Shown here: one piece after another, positions 49,055 to 59,645 of the stretch
How positions within the stretch are numbered: position 1 is the first letter of the stretch
Layout of the letters: every line of letters begins with the position of its first letter
NCBI GenBank assembly: GCA_947579605.1
Contig: OX388317.1
Span: 21,409,384-21,473,383 of the forward strand
Direction of reading: 5' to 3'
DNA length: 64,000 bases
From: Athripsodes cinereus
Lineage: Eukaryota > Arthropoda > Insecta > Trichoptera > Leptoceridae
The notes under the pieces: model-generated
Told to the model about the DNA's origin: nothing
Databases searched by the model: none
The model's input: only the letters and a program-made list of their open reading frames with translations
Position numbers and translations under genes: made by a program

Positions 49055-49305
49055 AAAGAATAAAATAGGTTTCCCACTATATTGTCTATGTTTTTCAGTG
49101 TTCTACAAAAGACTACTACTCAGAAAACATCATAAATTTACAAGATGTTTAATATCTTCAATCAACGATAAAGTAAACCAACTATTCATAATTTCTTACT
49201 TTTTTACAGCACAGACAGGACGACCCATGTGTTAAGACAAAAAATCCACCGGCTATAACAACTTATGGGAGATGTAACGATGATATGTATGGATTGAATT
49301 CCAAA
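49055..49305 (+). repeat. Dispersed repeat R1, diverged
   Basis: Blocks: CTCGGGTAGTCCAAAGAATA, TCAGTGTTCTACAAAAG, TTTAATATCTTCAATCAACG, ACAGCACAGACAGGACGACC and TGGGAGATGTAACGATGATA. The order is kept, with lower identity than other copies. Confidence 0.55.
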
Positions 49306-49639
49306 CAAACAGAATTAATATGCAATATTTGAAGAAAATGATACCATAGACATGTTTTTTATTTATTTGTTTCATAGAAAACAAAAAAAAACACATTTTT
49401 TCATTTATATACAATATTCAATGTTATGTTGGATCCATTAAGTCATTTACATGTCTTGTCAACAAATACTAACATATTTACAATAATCCTGAATTATTAT
49501 TACTAAAAATTATAACTACAATTTTTAAGACTGAAATCCACCTCGTGTAATTTTTTTTCAGCATATTTCTTGTTTCACAATTTTACAAAACATAACTGTA
49601 TGTTACGGATATGACATAAAGTGTATCACCGCCTTATTC
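49306..49639. other. Non-coding stretch
   Basis: AT-rich. Nothing recognised. Confidence 0.5.
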
Positions 49640-49975
49640 GCTGGAAATATGCAAGATCGAAACCATCGATGAAAGACGTCTCCTGCTTCGCTCAGCACAG
49701 GGTTAAGCAACATATGGACTTGTCAAGCCATTTCGATCCCGTAGGACGGGTTTGGAGATGAGCGTTTAGTGTTGCGGGTCCCAGTTGCTGTATAAAGCTT
49801 CCTCTTACCCTACGAGAGAAGACGAAAAGATAGGGAGCTTCAGAACGAAACTGAAGACACACCATTTTGTCGGGAGCTTTGGGAAATAGACATGCAGTAA
49901 ACGGTGCCTTTGAGGTCGTGTTATGAGTAAACGGTGCCTTTGAGGTCATGTTATGAGTAAACGGTGCTCTAGAAA
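49640..49975 (+). mobile_element. L2/CR1-like LINE 3' fragment with tandem hairpins
   Basis: The plus strand, with one frameshift, reads QHMDLSSHFDP, then FSVAGPSCCIKLPLTLREK and LKTHHFVGSFG before a stop. This is a degraded form of the SVAGP-x-x-W-x-x-LP...LKTHLF ending of L2/CR1-type RT. The 30-bp unit GTAAACGGTGCCTTTGAGGT... then occurs twice (49897-49926 and 49927-49956) plus a partial third. Minus-strand frames over this are shadows. Confidence 0.75.
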
Positions 49976-49999
49976 ATGTCATAATTTATGTAGCGGCTG

Positions 50000-50204
50000 A
50001 CCTACTTGTGAGAACATTTTGTCTATCTGTAATTGGCTGAAAGTGGGAAAACCACATTAGCGTCACTGTTTACAGCACGTATGGCGATGATGACAGTGTT
50101 AGTAGGATCAAAGGACACAAATAACGCCAGCGGGGTGATGTGAGGTTTCAATAATAACAGAAATGTCTAGATATTTTGTAATCTGACGTGATTCGGTGTG
50201 ATCA
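50000..50204. other. Non-coding spacer
   Basis: Nothing recognised. Base composition is slightly less AT-rich than average. Confidence 0.4.
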
Positions 50205-50335
50205 AATACAAGACGGCTCCTCGACTGGGTTATCCGCCATGACCCCGTGGTCTCCTAATCGGCGGCTGCCTTTCATCGAAGCCATTAACTCGGTGACTGA
50301 TGACCTCATATACACGTCGGCTGATGAGTGCATAC
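50205..50335. other. GC-richer unknown block
   Basis: Both strands have short open frames here (plus: TPWSPNRRLPFIEAINSV, minus: SVTELMASMKGSRRLGDHG). Neither is recognised. The block is distinctly less AT-rich than its surroundings. It could be an exon of an unrecognised gene, a transposon scrap or regulatory DNA. Splice-site-like sequences at its edges are weak. Confidence 0.25.
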
Positions 50336-50339
50336 ATTA

Positions 50340-50860
50340 TTATAGTATTATTAAACATTATTGGTTGGAAATTAATAATTATTGTTACGATACACAACAC
50401 AATGATGATAATAATTAATAATAAACACGTAGGTACCTACAAATTGTTTTGTATTGCATTGAGATAATGGTGTTCGGAAAACAATTTACTACAGTGTAAT
50501 CAAAAAACATAAGTTCACTTTCAATTTAAAACATTTTATATTGTCGAGTCTGGTATTTTAATGGAAGGCCAAAATAAAAATACGATTAGCCATTTCAAAA
50601 ATCATTATATCCTCAGCAATTCTTTCACATATCTAGCACCTGATTTTCTATTGACGCTGCAGTACCAAGGAAAATAGAATTAAATTTTTCGTAAAAAAAT
50701 CCGCTAGAACACTGAAACCCTTGAAACTGAATAAGTTTTAAAAAAACCTTTCAAAATAAGAGTTTAGATTAGATACCTATCGCTATAGTCTGTGATGATT
50801 GAATGATTCAGTGATGGCATCTATTTATATGGACTGTATGTTATCTGCTGGAAGTTGTGT
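50340..50860. other. Non-coding stretch
   Basis: AT-rich with no recognised feature. Confidence 0.5.
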
Positions 50861-50869
50861 GCAACGGTG

Positions 50870-50975
50870 ATGATGATTATGAAAGCAACGACCTTTGTGA
50901 GGTGAGAGGTGGACAAAGAGGTGATGACGGGGGCGGGAGTGGCGCCTGGATAAGGCGCCATCTCTTATCGCGACA
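50870..50975. promoter_or_regulatory. GC-rich block with inverted GGCGCC pair
   Basis: TGGCGCC at 50940-50946 and GGCGCCA at 50954-50960 are arranged back to back, 7 bp apart, within TGACGGGGGCGGGAG-rich DNA. On each strand one site reads GGCGCCA. The minus-strand site has a G-N-C-C five rather than four bases downstream, so it misses the activation-element spacing by one. Candidate BMP-responsive element. Alternatively a transposon end. Confidence 0.35.
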
Positions 50976-51369
50976 CTCAAAATATAAAACAACAACAGTT
51001 GGTACCAAACACAATATTACGAGATATACCTACTATATCAGCTCAGTTCACTTTAGTAAGTACAATACACGGTTTTATCTTCATTGACCGCACTGATGTT
51101 AATTTACACCGTTGATAATACAATGTAGGTAGCTTACCATCATCATTGTATGTGGGTGTATGTTTAGTACCCGCGAATATTTGTCTATGCATCTACTGTA
51201 CTTAGTAACTACGAGCATATCAACTCTAGCAACTCCATATTATATTTACCGTCAAACCACACAGAAACCAACGGTACAACTTCTACTAGACCAGACTGTT
51301 AATAGACCAACGTAAATCACACTATTATCAACATTCATATACTGTAATACGAATGTTGTATATTAATAC

Positions 51370-51767
51370 TAATAATATGGACAATTTGTATTTGGCGTCG
51401 TTTAATGATCCGTGACCATCTCAAGGGCGCCGTGACTTTTCCTGAAAAGCAATGTTTTCAGCTTACTCCTGAATGTGACAGTAGGTTGGTTCAGTCTTAA
51501 ATCCGCTGGTCATCGGTCCCAGGCAGTTGGCCCCGCAACGCTGAAGCTCCTCTCTTCGAATTTGGAAGTATTTGCTCTATTGGGTTCTACACGTTTGTTG
51601 ACAGCGGTGGAAGCTGATCGCAGTGGTCGCCTCAGAGTTTCATCGACGGGACAGAGTTCAGTGAGACATGTGGGTGACGGCCGTTCAAGGCCTTTTGGGC
51701 CGTAAGGCACAGTTTGAACTCCTCTCTCTCTCTGGGAGATTACTATCCTTCTTAGGTACCTACACAA
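51370..51767 (-). mobile_element. L2/CR1-like LINE 3' end
   Basis: The minus strand reads SKFEERSFSVAGPTAWDR, a stop, then ADLRLNQPTVTFRSKLKTLL, matching the shared C-terminus SFSVAGP-x-AW...LP-x-x-LR...F-x-x-x-LKT-x-LF of L2/CR1-type RT proteins. The 3' hairpin follows: GGCGCCCTTGAGATGGTC, loop ACG, GATCAT, then a GACGCC arm. TTGTCCATATTATTAG and an AT-rich tail end it at about 51365. This is the longest coding remnant of the family in the window. The plus-strand frame at 51475-51705 is its shadow. Confidence 0.85.
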
Positions 51768-51949
51768 TCTTCGTTGATTACCTATCTAGAATCGTCAGAG
51801 TAAAGAATCCAATTTTATGAAAAAAACAGTAATAAAAACATAAAATGAGTAGTTCATCATAAACGCCTCAAAAGTGAGAAATCTCTACTTTATCAAAACT
51901 AAATAAATGATTTGTTTGATTTTGTTGGCACTAACTATGTGGTAATCAC

Positions 51950-52193
51950 GAAACATTTTTAATTATAAGGAATTAGTTAATTATGTACTACACCACTTAA
52001 TTTTTTTTAAAAAAAACACTACCGCTTTCAACGCTCAGATGCGTCATTGACGAGTGTTATACTAAAACTGTTTTAGTATAACACTCGTCAATAACGCATC
52101 TGAGCGTTGAAACCGGTACCTAGTGTTTTTAAAAAAAAAATTAAGTGGTGTAGTACATAATTAGCTAATTCCTTATAACTAAATAAATGTTTC
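51950..52193. mobile_element. Fold-back MITE
   Basis: The arms of about 118 bp are inverse copies centred on 52069. The left arm includes GTACTACACCACTTAATTTT, ACGCTCAGATGCGTCATTGA and CGAGTGTTATACTAAAA. The right arm mirrors them with a few substitutions and an indel. The loop is CTG. No coding capacity. Confidence 0.88.
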
Positions 52194-52862
52194 AATACAA
52201 GTATAGGATAGGTAAATGATAAATAAACAGTACATTACATGTTCATGAATAAACTTAACAAATTTGATAATACCGAGATGTAAACAAAATTGTAGTATGA
52301 AATAATATCACTCTGCAAATGAAGCAGAACAAGTCCATTACTGGGAAAGAATGAAAATGAGAAAAGTGTACATGTTCACAAAGTTAGGTGAATGAGTAGA
52401 ATAATAACGACAATAAAAATTGTTTTGATAAGAATAACAATCTAAGTTCTACGTGTATTAAGTAACAAGACTGTGTAATGAAGTAGAGAAATGATAATTT
52501 GTCGAAAATATGCTGGAAAAACAATGGGATTACTTATTAGTGTTAGACTGTTAGACTATTAGATGATGTTCGTAGCTCGTAGAGGAGACGAATCTTGTCT
52601 GAACGTCGCGACTGATAATATATAATATGTATCTTTCAAAATAATAATATATAATGTCCATGTAATAGTAACATAATATGAAGAATCTGATGTAAATACG
52701 TAAACGTTTCGATAGTTCTACGTATAATAGTAATGATTTATGACAGAAGCAATAGCGCACTCCAAATATTCGGATAGAATATTGTGATTAGACTATCGTT
52801 AAACAACAACGAGTTTAGTAATAAACTGTCGGAACACTGGCGACATGAAATCGGTGGGTCAA
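52194..52862. other. Non-coding stretch
   Basis: Nothing recognised. Confidence 0.5.
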
Positions 52863-53286
52863 GGAAAATTCACCGACAACAATTTGCCGACGGACAATTT
52901 ACCGACAACAATTCACCGAGAGGACAAATTACCGAGAGGATAATTCACCGACAGGATAATTCATCGACGTACATTTCACCGACAGACAATTTGCCGACAA
53001 ATACGAATAATATAATTCTGGCGTGGTCGGAAGTTCTTTTTTTAAAAAAGACGGATTGTTTCTTGTAGTGGGTGTTTAAATATGTTGTTACACAAATACA
53101 TAAACAATAAAATACAACATTACAAAACGTGATTATATTGTTTTGTATTTGTCGGCAAATTGTCTGTCGGTGAAATGTACGTCGATGAATTATCCTGTCG
53201 GTGAATTATCCTCTCGGTAATTTGTCCTCTCGGTGAATTGTTGTCGGTGAATTGTCCGTCGGCAAATTGTTGTCGGTAAATTATCC
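52863..53286. mobile_element. Large fold-back built of short tandem phrases
   Basis: The left arm (52863-53016) repeats variants of ACAATTTACCGAC and GATAATTCACCGACAG about ten times. The right arm (53131-53286) is its inverse (GTCGGTGAATTGTCC variants). The arms run about 155 bp at roughly 95% identity by eye around a 114-bp spacer. Both strands therefore read the same peptide-like frame (RQQFADGQFTDNNSPRGQIT), which is an artefact of the repeat. The ends GGAAAATTCACCGAC and GTCGGTAAATTATCC differ slightly. Confidence 0.92.
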
Positions 53287-54444
53287 GGCTCCCGAAATCG
53301 GTAAGTAAAATGCTGTCAAAATACATTTACGACTCAACGCTCTAATCAAGAAAGTACTAACAACAACGAAAACACTGAGATATCGTCTTAAATGGGAGTC
53401 ATATTGCATTAAGTATAGCAGTAAACATGTTTTCAAATAAACTTTTCAAATGTATTTTTCGGTTCAGTACAGATAGATAAAATAATTAACCACTTGTACG
53501 AGTATATATTATATAGCATAGCATGTCAGTTAAATTCCAAATTCCTCCACTGCTATGATATATGAGGTTGGGCTATAATGTCTTCAGTGTTCATGTCTTG
53601 GCGCCTGGTCGCGTGTCTTAGCTTACTTCAGGTCTAGACTCTATTACGACGCTGAAACGTTGGTTTGCTCAACGATGAAAAACTCGATACAATATAATAT
53701 ACTCTACGTGCATTGCAGTTTTATGTTCGTTAATACTCAATGCTCTGTAACAAATTTTAGGATGTTGAATAAATCAAGAATGAAGCGATGATTAGACAAG
53801 CAGACTGAGTGATGAACCAACTGGGAGTAGGCCGAGCAGCCATCAACATTATCTGTTTGAAATTCAATTAGCTTCACATCACATTATCATCTCGAGAGCA
53901 TACGTACATATCACGTTAATAGACACATTCCTCCTCTCACATCTGATATATTTGCACACCGCCACCAGCGACACATAATATTATTATTATCTTCATCAAA
54001 AAAACCAACACCATCACCAAATTGTCACTGTTATTAATGATGCCCTGTCATGTAATGGTTAGCCAATATCTAGTATTTAAAAATATTAATACTCAATTAG
54101 AAAATCTAAATATAACTAACTGCATGGGTTTATTTATTATTATCTCTAACATGGTCGATGTCCTTACATAAGGAAATACATAAAAAAAGAATATCTCAGT
54201 GAGAATGTAAATACATCCACTATAATAAAACATCTATCACATTTATTTATTGGCAATCGAGGCTTTGAAGACGTCAAGTAATCAATAACCATAAACAACA
54301 CGATTAACAACAGCATATACAACTAATGTCACACGTCAATCCTAAACCTGAGAAGGATACTAATGATAGTTAAAAATAAACATATAGAATGATTATATTT
54401 ACGTAATATTATAATTAACTTCTCAATAATGTAGTAAAGTAGCA
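53287..54444. other. Non-coding stretch with one GGCGCC
   Basis: There is no gene. TTGGCGCCTGGTCGCGTGTC lies at 53598-53617. The rest is AT-rich. Confidence 0.5.
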
Positions 54445-54910
54445 TTCATACTGTTTCACTTTGGATGATCAACCAGAGTGTCACGATCAAAGCTATTCAT
54501 CGAAAGTGAACCTATTCACACATATTCATCCGATGCTTTCACTGCCATGTCAACACTCACAGTCATGTTGTAAGTAGCTTAAAGTATTTTCGTAATAAAT
54601 AATTTTTTAATTAATTAATTAATGAAAAATAATAGTTACTAAAAAATAATACTAAGTATTATAATTCTTGACAGGATAATACTTTTGTTTATGATTCTGA
54701 TTTTCAATTCTAAGTCATCGAGAATAAAACAAATAATAGGAAAAACTTGTTTATGGTCGTTTTAGTGAAAGGACCTTTCATCAAAATTAAGTCGGGTTAA
54801 TCGCTTTCATCCGTCATCGTTAGTGATCACTATTGATGAAACGTCCATTCACACCTTTTCATTCTGGAGGATCATCCAGTGTGATCACTGAAAGTGAACA
54901 AGTGTGAAAA
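54445..54910. repeat. Hairpin-rich dispersed element
   Basis: Two halves share blocks in direct orientation: TTTCACTTTGGATGATCAAC with CGAAAGTGAAC at 54457-54520, and TTTCATTCTGGAGGATCATC with TGAAAGTGAAC at 54858-54900. Self-complementary words such as AGTGATCACT recur. It is probably a MITE. The ends are undefined. Confidence 0.4.
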
Positions 54911-55849
54911 CCATTTAATGACGAAACGGAATAATTAATAATATGAATAAATCATAAAGGCTATGTGTCAAATTAAAATAATGTTATAGAAGGAAGTGAA
55001 AGAAAGTAGATAGCCATAAACAGCCTATGATCAATTTTATATCTATCTTGTCAATAAATCCAGTCAATCTGTAGGCTTGTGTCATAATAATATTGATAAT
55101 AATAATATCTTTATTCGGCATACGGAGGTGGCGTCAAGTACTACCCATGGTTATTCTACACGTAATGTGTGTGTGTGACACAACAGTCTTGTTTCATATT
55201 CAGAGCTCATTAACATAGACCCAATCACAGTCACACATATATCAACGTTAATATAAAACAAATTATCACAGATACTGACAAATTGTGAAATAAATAAAAA
55301 AAAACTGAAATATGTACAAAGCGAGTGTCTGAGGTTTGATGGAGAATCTGAAACTTATTTCAAATTGGATTAAAGAATACCACAGAACATGTAAGAAAAA
55401 ACAAATCCATCATCTACAAAGATATGAGATTTTCGTCGAATCTAATCGTTACGATTTAAATCTACCGACACATTTCTAAAATAATGTGAATTTTTCGTTT
55501 ATACAGATTAATTTATTGTAAGCATAGTTGATGAATGCAACTTTTTCTATGAACAGTTTATATCGTTTAGTAGTTTCTAACAATATAGATTTATAATTTA
55601 ACCAAATATTTATATTGTGATGTTATTCTTAGAAACCGAGATTAGTATGGGTAATTTTAACAACTCCATGCAAATATTAAGTGTATTACTGTATGTATCT
55701 CTACGAGATTTCAATGAGATTGTATAAAATTTATGTGTGAACGCTTAATGTTTTTTCCACAATTTTTCCACAACAAACGTTTGTTCCCGTAATATCAATC
55801 ACAATTCTAATGACAATGACACTCGTAATACTACGTAGGTACTGAGTGC
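54911..55849. other. Non-coding stretch
   Basis: AT-rich. No gene recognised. Confidence 0.5.
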
Positions 55850-55925
55850 AGAGTCCGAATTTCCACGCACACGCGTGCTCCCACACACCTGCCGTCTCGA
55901 GTAGAGTCCGTCGCTCCGTCACGTT
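55850..55925 (-). promoter_or_regulatory. CpG-rich block, candidate first exon or enhancer
   Basis: GC-rich against AT-rich flanks. On the minus strand it reads GACTCTACTCGAGACGGCAG then GTGTGTGGGAGC, a good splice-donor context (CAG/GTGTGT). CACCTGCCGTC at 55886-55896 recurs exactly at 61804-61814. It may be a 5' noncoding exon of the minus-strand gene or an E-box-bearing control element. Confidence 0.3.
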
Positions 55926-57107
55926 AATAAATTATTATGATAATTCTAGTCAACAAACAACGCAAGTCTTCTCTTAGTCGAGTAGTAATGATAATCGTAG
56001 TAGGTGATGGGAAACCTTATTCGGCAATAAGAGGATCGGGGGCGTCAGAGAACCAAAATGGGCATTAAAATAATAAACTAACAACAACAGAATAAACACT
56101 CAACAACTCCATAAACCTGTACATAACCTACACAAGTCTTGAGCATTTATTGTACAATGATAACTAGAGATGCATAAGTTTATTCATCACTTGAAAAACG
56201 TAAGATATTTTAACAAGCTGATCATAAAATTGTGTTAAACAAGCCACCCACCCGAATCCAATTAATTTTAAAGTGGCAAAATTACGACGTTAAACAATAT
56301 GTTGGAAAATGGAAAACTGACAAAGATAATTTCTCGAAAAAAGAGTTGTTGTTTATGAAAATACACCAGATTTTTGGGATTTTAATTATATTTATCATCA
56401 ATACAATCAATATATCATATGTACGGTCAATAAGGCTTTATTTATTTTAATTTCAGGTGCGGTGTTAATATTTAATTTGGTCGAAGGATTATTGAATAAT
56501 AACGAATTTTGATAGTTTCAGAAATAACTTCGACTTGATAAATAAGCTAGTTTGGCTGACAGATAAATATACAAATAAATTAATACAATATAATATCTAA
56601 TTAGTTTAATTTACAACACTGATAGACATTGTGTTCAGCCACTGTTCAATACGAATAAAAGTAGTAAACGAAGGCTTTTGTGATACAAATATAAGGTCAA
56701 ACACGAAAAGCTGACTTCGACATGACAATGTAACAACTTATTGCATAAATTCGAAGAATATCCCTCTATAGATATGTATGTCTACTTAATATTATATGAT
56801 ACAATGAAACTGACCGGTAAAGTGAATTATTATGTGAGACATCAATAAAGGTTGTCCTATTTTACATGGAAAATCGATACAATCGAATACAAACGTTTTA
56901 CCAGAAAGGAGTATGCATGTACAAAGGAACATACAGAATATATGGCTAGTTTTCAATACTTGTGGAAAAAAAAATAAGTATTTTTTCTTTACTTTCGCCC
57001 TTCAACGATCCTTTCGAGACCACAGGTTTGAGAGATTCTGCACCCATTGAAACATCTCTTCCCTCAACATTCCTGAGACTCTGATGACGTCTTAAAGAAC
57101 GATGTAT
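55926..57107. other. Non-coding stretch
   Basis: No gene. The 72-residue plus-strand frame near 56232-56450 is Lys/Ile/Asn-rich and has no motif. Confidence 0.5.
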
Positions 57108-57200
57108 AATTATTATTATTATTATTGGACAACTTTGTGTTGTTTACGTACCGAAGCACCTTTCATTGTCAAAGAGATTAATCTAATTTGTCGAAAACCT
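57108..57200 (-). mobile_element. L2-like 3' tail, hairpin subtype B, diverged
   Basis: The minus strand has GAAAGGTGCTTCGGTACG, AAGTTGTCCAATAATAATAA. The inner stem GTGC/GTAC around TTCG is kept through a G-T pair while the outer stem is decayed. The (AAT)n tail is at 57108-57127. Confidence 0.5.
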
Positions 57201-58439
57201 TATGAAGGAAGAAAAGAATAGCGTTTTTTTAATAAACAAAAATATATTTGTCTCTCTCTTTCTCTATTATCATAGCATCTCCCACAAATTGGATATTTAA
57301 AAAACTAAACTGCATTCACGAACATAAATAAAACGACAAACTAAAATATTGAACACTAGCCTCAAGGAATGAATAGGAAAAGAACATAAGCAAGAATGAA
57401 TAGTTTAATATGTATTTATTAATAGTGTTGATCAAATTATATGAATATGTATAAGAAGGTAGGTATTGGTATTTATCATTATAATATTAATTACAATATA
57501 TTTAAATAATCCCATTACAATAAGTAAATTCAACATTCATTGATCGGATGACATCAGACAACATAGACACGGCGATAATATAAAACAATATGCATACATT
57601 ATACCTACATAATATGTGAAAACAACAAAACACCATCGTTGTTAATAAACTGGTCGCGGTCGTAATAACATCAAAATACCTACTTCATTATTATTTGATT
57701 TACATACTACGGTCTGGGACAATAATATCATTTGAAAAACACAACTTATGAACGATCAAAACTATGAGGTGCAAATATAATATCAACATCTATACCATTA
57801 CAACGTATCCCAAGTTGGGTAGGCAGAGAGAACGGAACGCCATAAAGATTTATCCTAACATACGTCTTTCGCTTCTTCTACATCCGTACAATTTCTCATA
57901 CACGCACGTCGAATACTCTTTTATTATTTCTTAAGTCTCTGTATATACATTTACATCATATTGTTTTATTGATTGCTTGTAATCAAAGTATAAATAAATA
58001 AACAAATTTGTGGACTCGATTCTTTCATGTCAGAATTAATAGATTTACTTCTGTATATTCTTTTAGTATGGTTACGTGATTTCCTAATGTCCTCAATAGG
58101 TTTGCCATTGACTGTGAATATTGTATAAATAATTTGGATTTTGAAAAATGATTTTATTGCATAGATTTCATTACTTTCGTTTTTTTATGATGAATGGATA
58201 CAACTTTAAATATAATGAACATAAATAATTGATGGATAAAGAATTGATTTTATGTGTCTTCTAAGTACTTTTTTTTAACTTAAACTGGAGTACATGCTTG
58301 TTTTTATATTTATGTAATATGTAGACTTAAGTTTCATTTTGTGTGATTATGTAATATTTTAAAGTTACTTAAAATGTAGAAAGAAAATCAATGACATTGC
58401 GATGGTTAAGGGTATCCTCGTATTATAATACGCGGTCCT
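57201..58439. other. Non-coding stretch
   Basis: No gene or family recognised. A TGGGTAGGCAGAGAGAACGG piece at 57816-57836 resembles the inverse of the 37310-37330 LINE end and may be a short LINE scrap. Confidence 0.45.
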
Positions 58440-58640
58440 TGTAAATCATTTATATATATATGGACAATTTGTAAAGCGCCGTTTACTCATAACATGACCT
58501 CAAGGGCGCCGTATATCGTATCCATCACCCGAAACTCCCAACAAAAAGGTGTGTCTTCAGCCCTCTTTTAAAACTCTCTCCATTCATTTGTATTGAAAAT
58601 GTTTCATTAAGAGACGAAACAATATTGTCTACGTAAAAAA
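58440..58640 (-). mobile_element. L2/CR1-like LINE 3' end
   Basis: The minus strand reads FKRGLKTHLFVGSFG and a stop, then the hairpin GCGCCCTTGAGGTCATGTT, ATGAGTAAACGGCGC, then TTGTCCATATATATATAAA. The outer stem GCGCC/GGCGC and inner stem TCAT/ATGA with loop GTT are perfect. It is closest to the fragment at 49640-49975. Confidence 0.8.
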
Positions 58641-58831
58641 AGTGTGCATTAAAAAGTTAAAAGTTTTTTAATTAATTTCTTGTAAATCACTTTAGTCATA
58701 GGTACGGCAGATCCATATTATACACAACAGATGAATCCAATGAATAATTTACGAAGTTTTACAGCCAATTATGCATCATTGCGTATGGATATCAATATGT
58801 GAACAAATTATACAAACTGTCAAATGCAAGA

Positions 58832-58941
58832 AAGCCAGACACGTTTGACTTAAACATCATACACTTTTTAGACCGTTTAATTAAGGAAGCCAGCCACGTT
58901 TGACTCAAACATCATACACTTTTTAGACCAGTTAATTAAAG
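58832..58941. repeat. Tandem duplication, 2 x 55 bp
   Basis: Units 58832-58886 and 58887-58941 both begin AAGCCAG and contain AAACATCATACACTTTTTAG. They differ at a handful of positions, so the duplication is not brand new. Confidence 0.9.
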
Positions 58942-59544
58942 ATCCTTATCCGTGAGATTTGATGACAATAATATTAATAATAGGTAGGTATTATAAAGAT
59001 TTTGAATATTAGATAGATGGATATTTATTATTAAAAATAAGAGACTCTCTTCCCAAATAGAATAACAATAATACCAACAAATAAGCGCAATAATTGGCGC
59101 CTGTGACAAGGCCAACAGACTATATTATAATGTATAATATGCATACGAATAATAATAATAACAATATAATATAATAAATAATAATAAAATAGGCGCCTGG
59201 CTGGTGCATGCGATATTATATGCATATTAATATTATGTATAATATAATCTAATATACGAATACAATGTACGTTGAATACTACTTGAATATGCGCCGCGCA
59301 TTATATAATATTATAATAGACAAAGTCATGGGTTGATAGAAATTATCAGTCCTTATTTAAAAAATCTTACAGTCGCGTTAAAGTAAAGCAATATGCTTAG
59401 CTTTTAGCACGATCGTAAAATTCAGACTTGCCCAAGACACGTTTTAAGTTGAACCTAATTAAATTAAAAATCATACACACAAAGCAATTACTAATTAAAT
59501 AAAAATCTTAGAAAACATTTTTTTTACTGTGCACAATATTCAAT
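58942..59544. other. Non-coding stretch with two GGCGCC sites
   Basis: GGCGCC lies at 59096-59101 (within TTGGCGCCTGTGAC) and 59192-59197 (within TAGGCGCCTGGCTG), in otherwise very AT-rich DNA. No gene was found. Confidence 0.5.
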
Positions 59545-59645
59545 ATACCCCGTGGAATTCCCAATAAATAATAGGTCACTCACTCTTTTCTGCAAGCTGT
59601 TGAATATCCTGTAAAAAGAGATTTTCGTTTAACCTCACGTACCTA
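59545..59645 (+). repeat. Dispersed repeat R1, left part only
   Basis: ATACCCCGTGGAATTCCCAA, CACTCTTTTCTGCAAGC, ATATCCTGTAAAAAGAG and TTTAACCTCACG match the left block of R1. The right part is missing. Confidence 0.65.

Noticed and set aside
49692..49982. Minus-strand frame with repeated KAPFTHN units
   Set aside because: The repeats come from the tandem 30-bp hairpin unit of a plus-strand LINE copy. The frame is antisense to it.
51475..51705. Plus-strand frame of 76 residues
   Set aside because: Shadow of the minus-strand LINE C-terminus at 51370-51767.
52863..53286. CRISPR-like array of CACCGAC repeats
   Set aside because: The spacers are too short and not unique, the two arrays are inverse copies forming a fold-back, and the context is eukaryotic.
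52784..53326. Two near-identical proteins on opposite strands
   Set aside because: They are the same inverted repeat read from each side. There is no start context, codon bias or domain.
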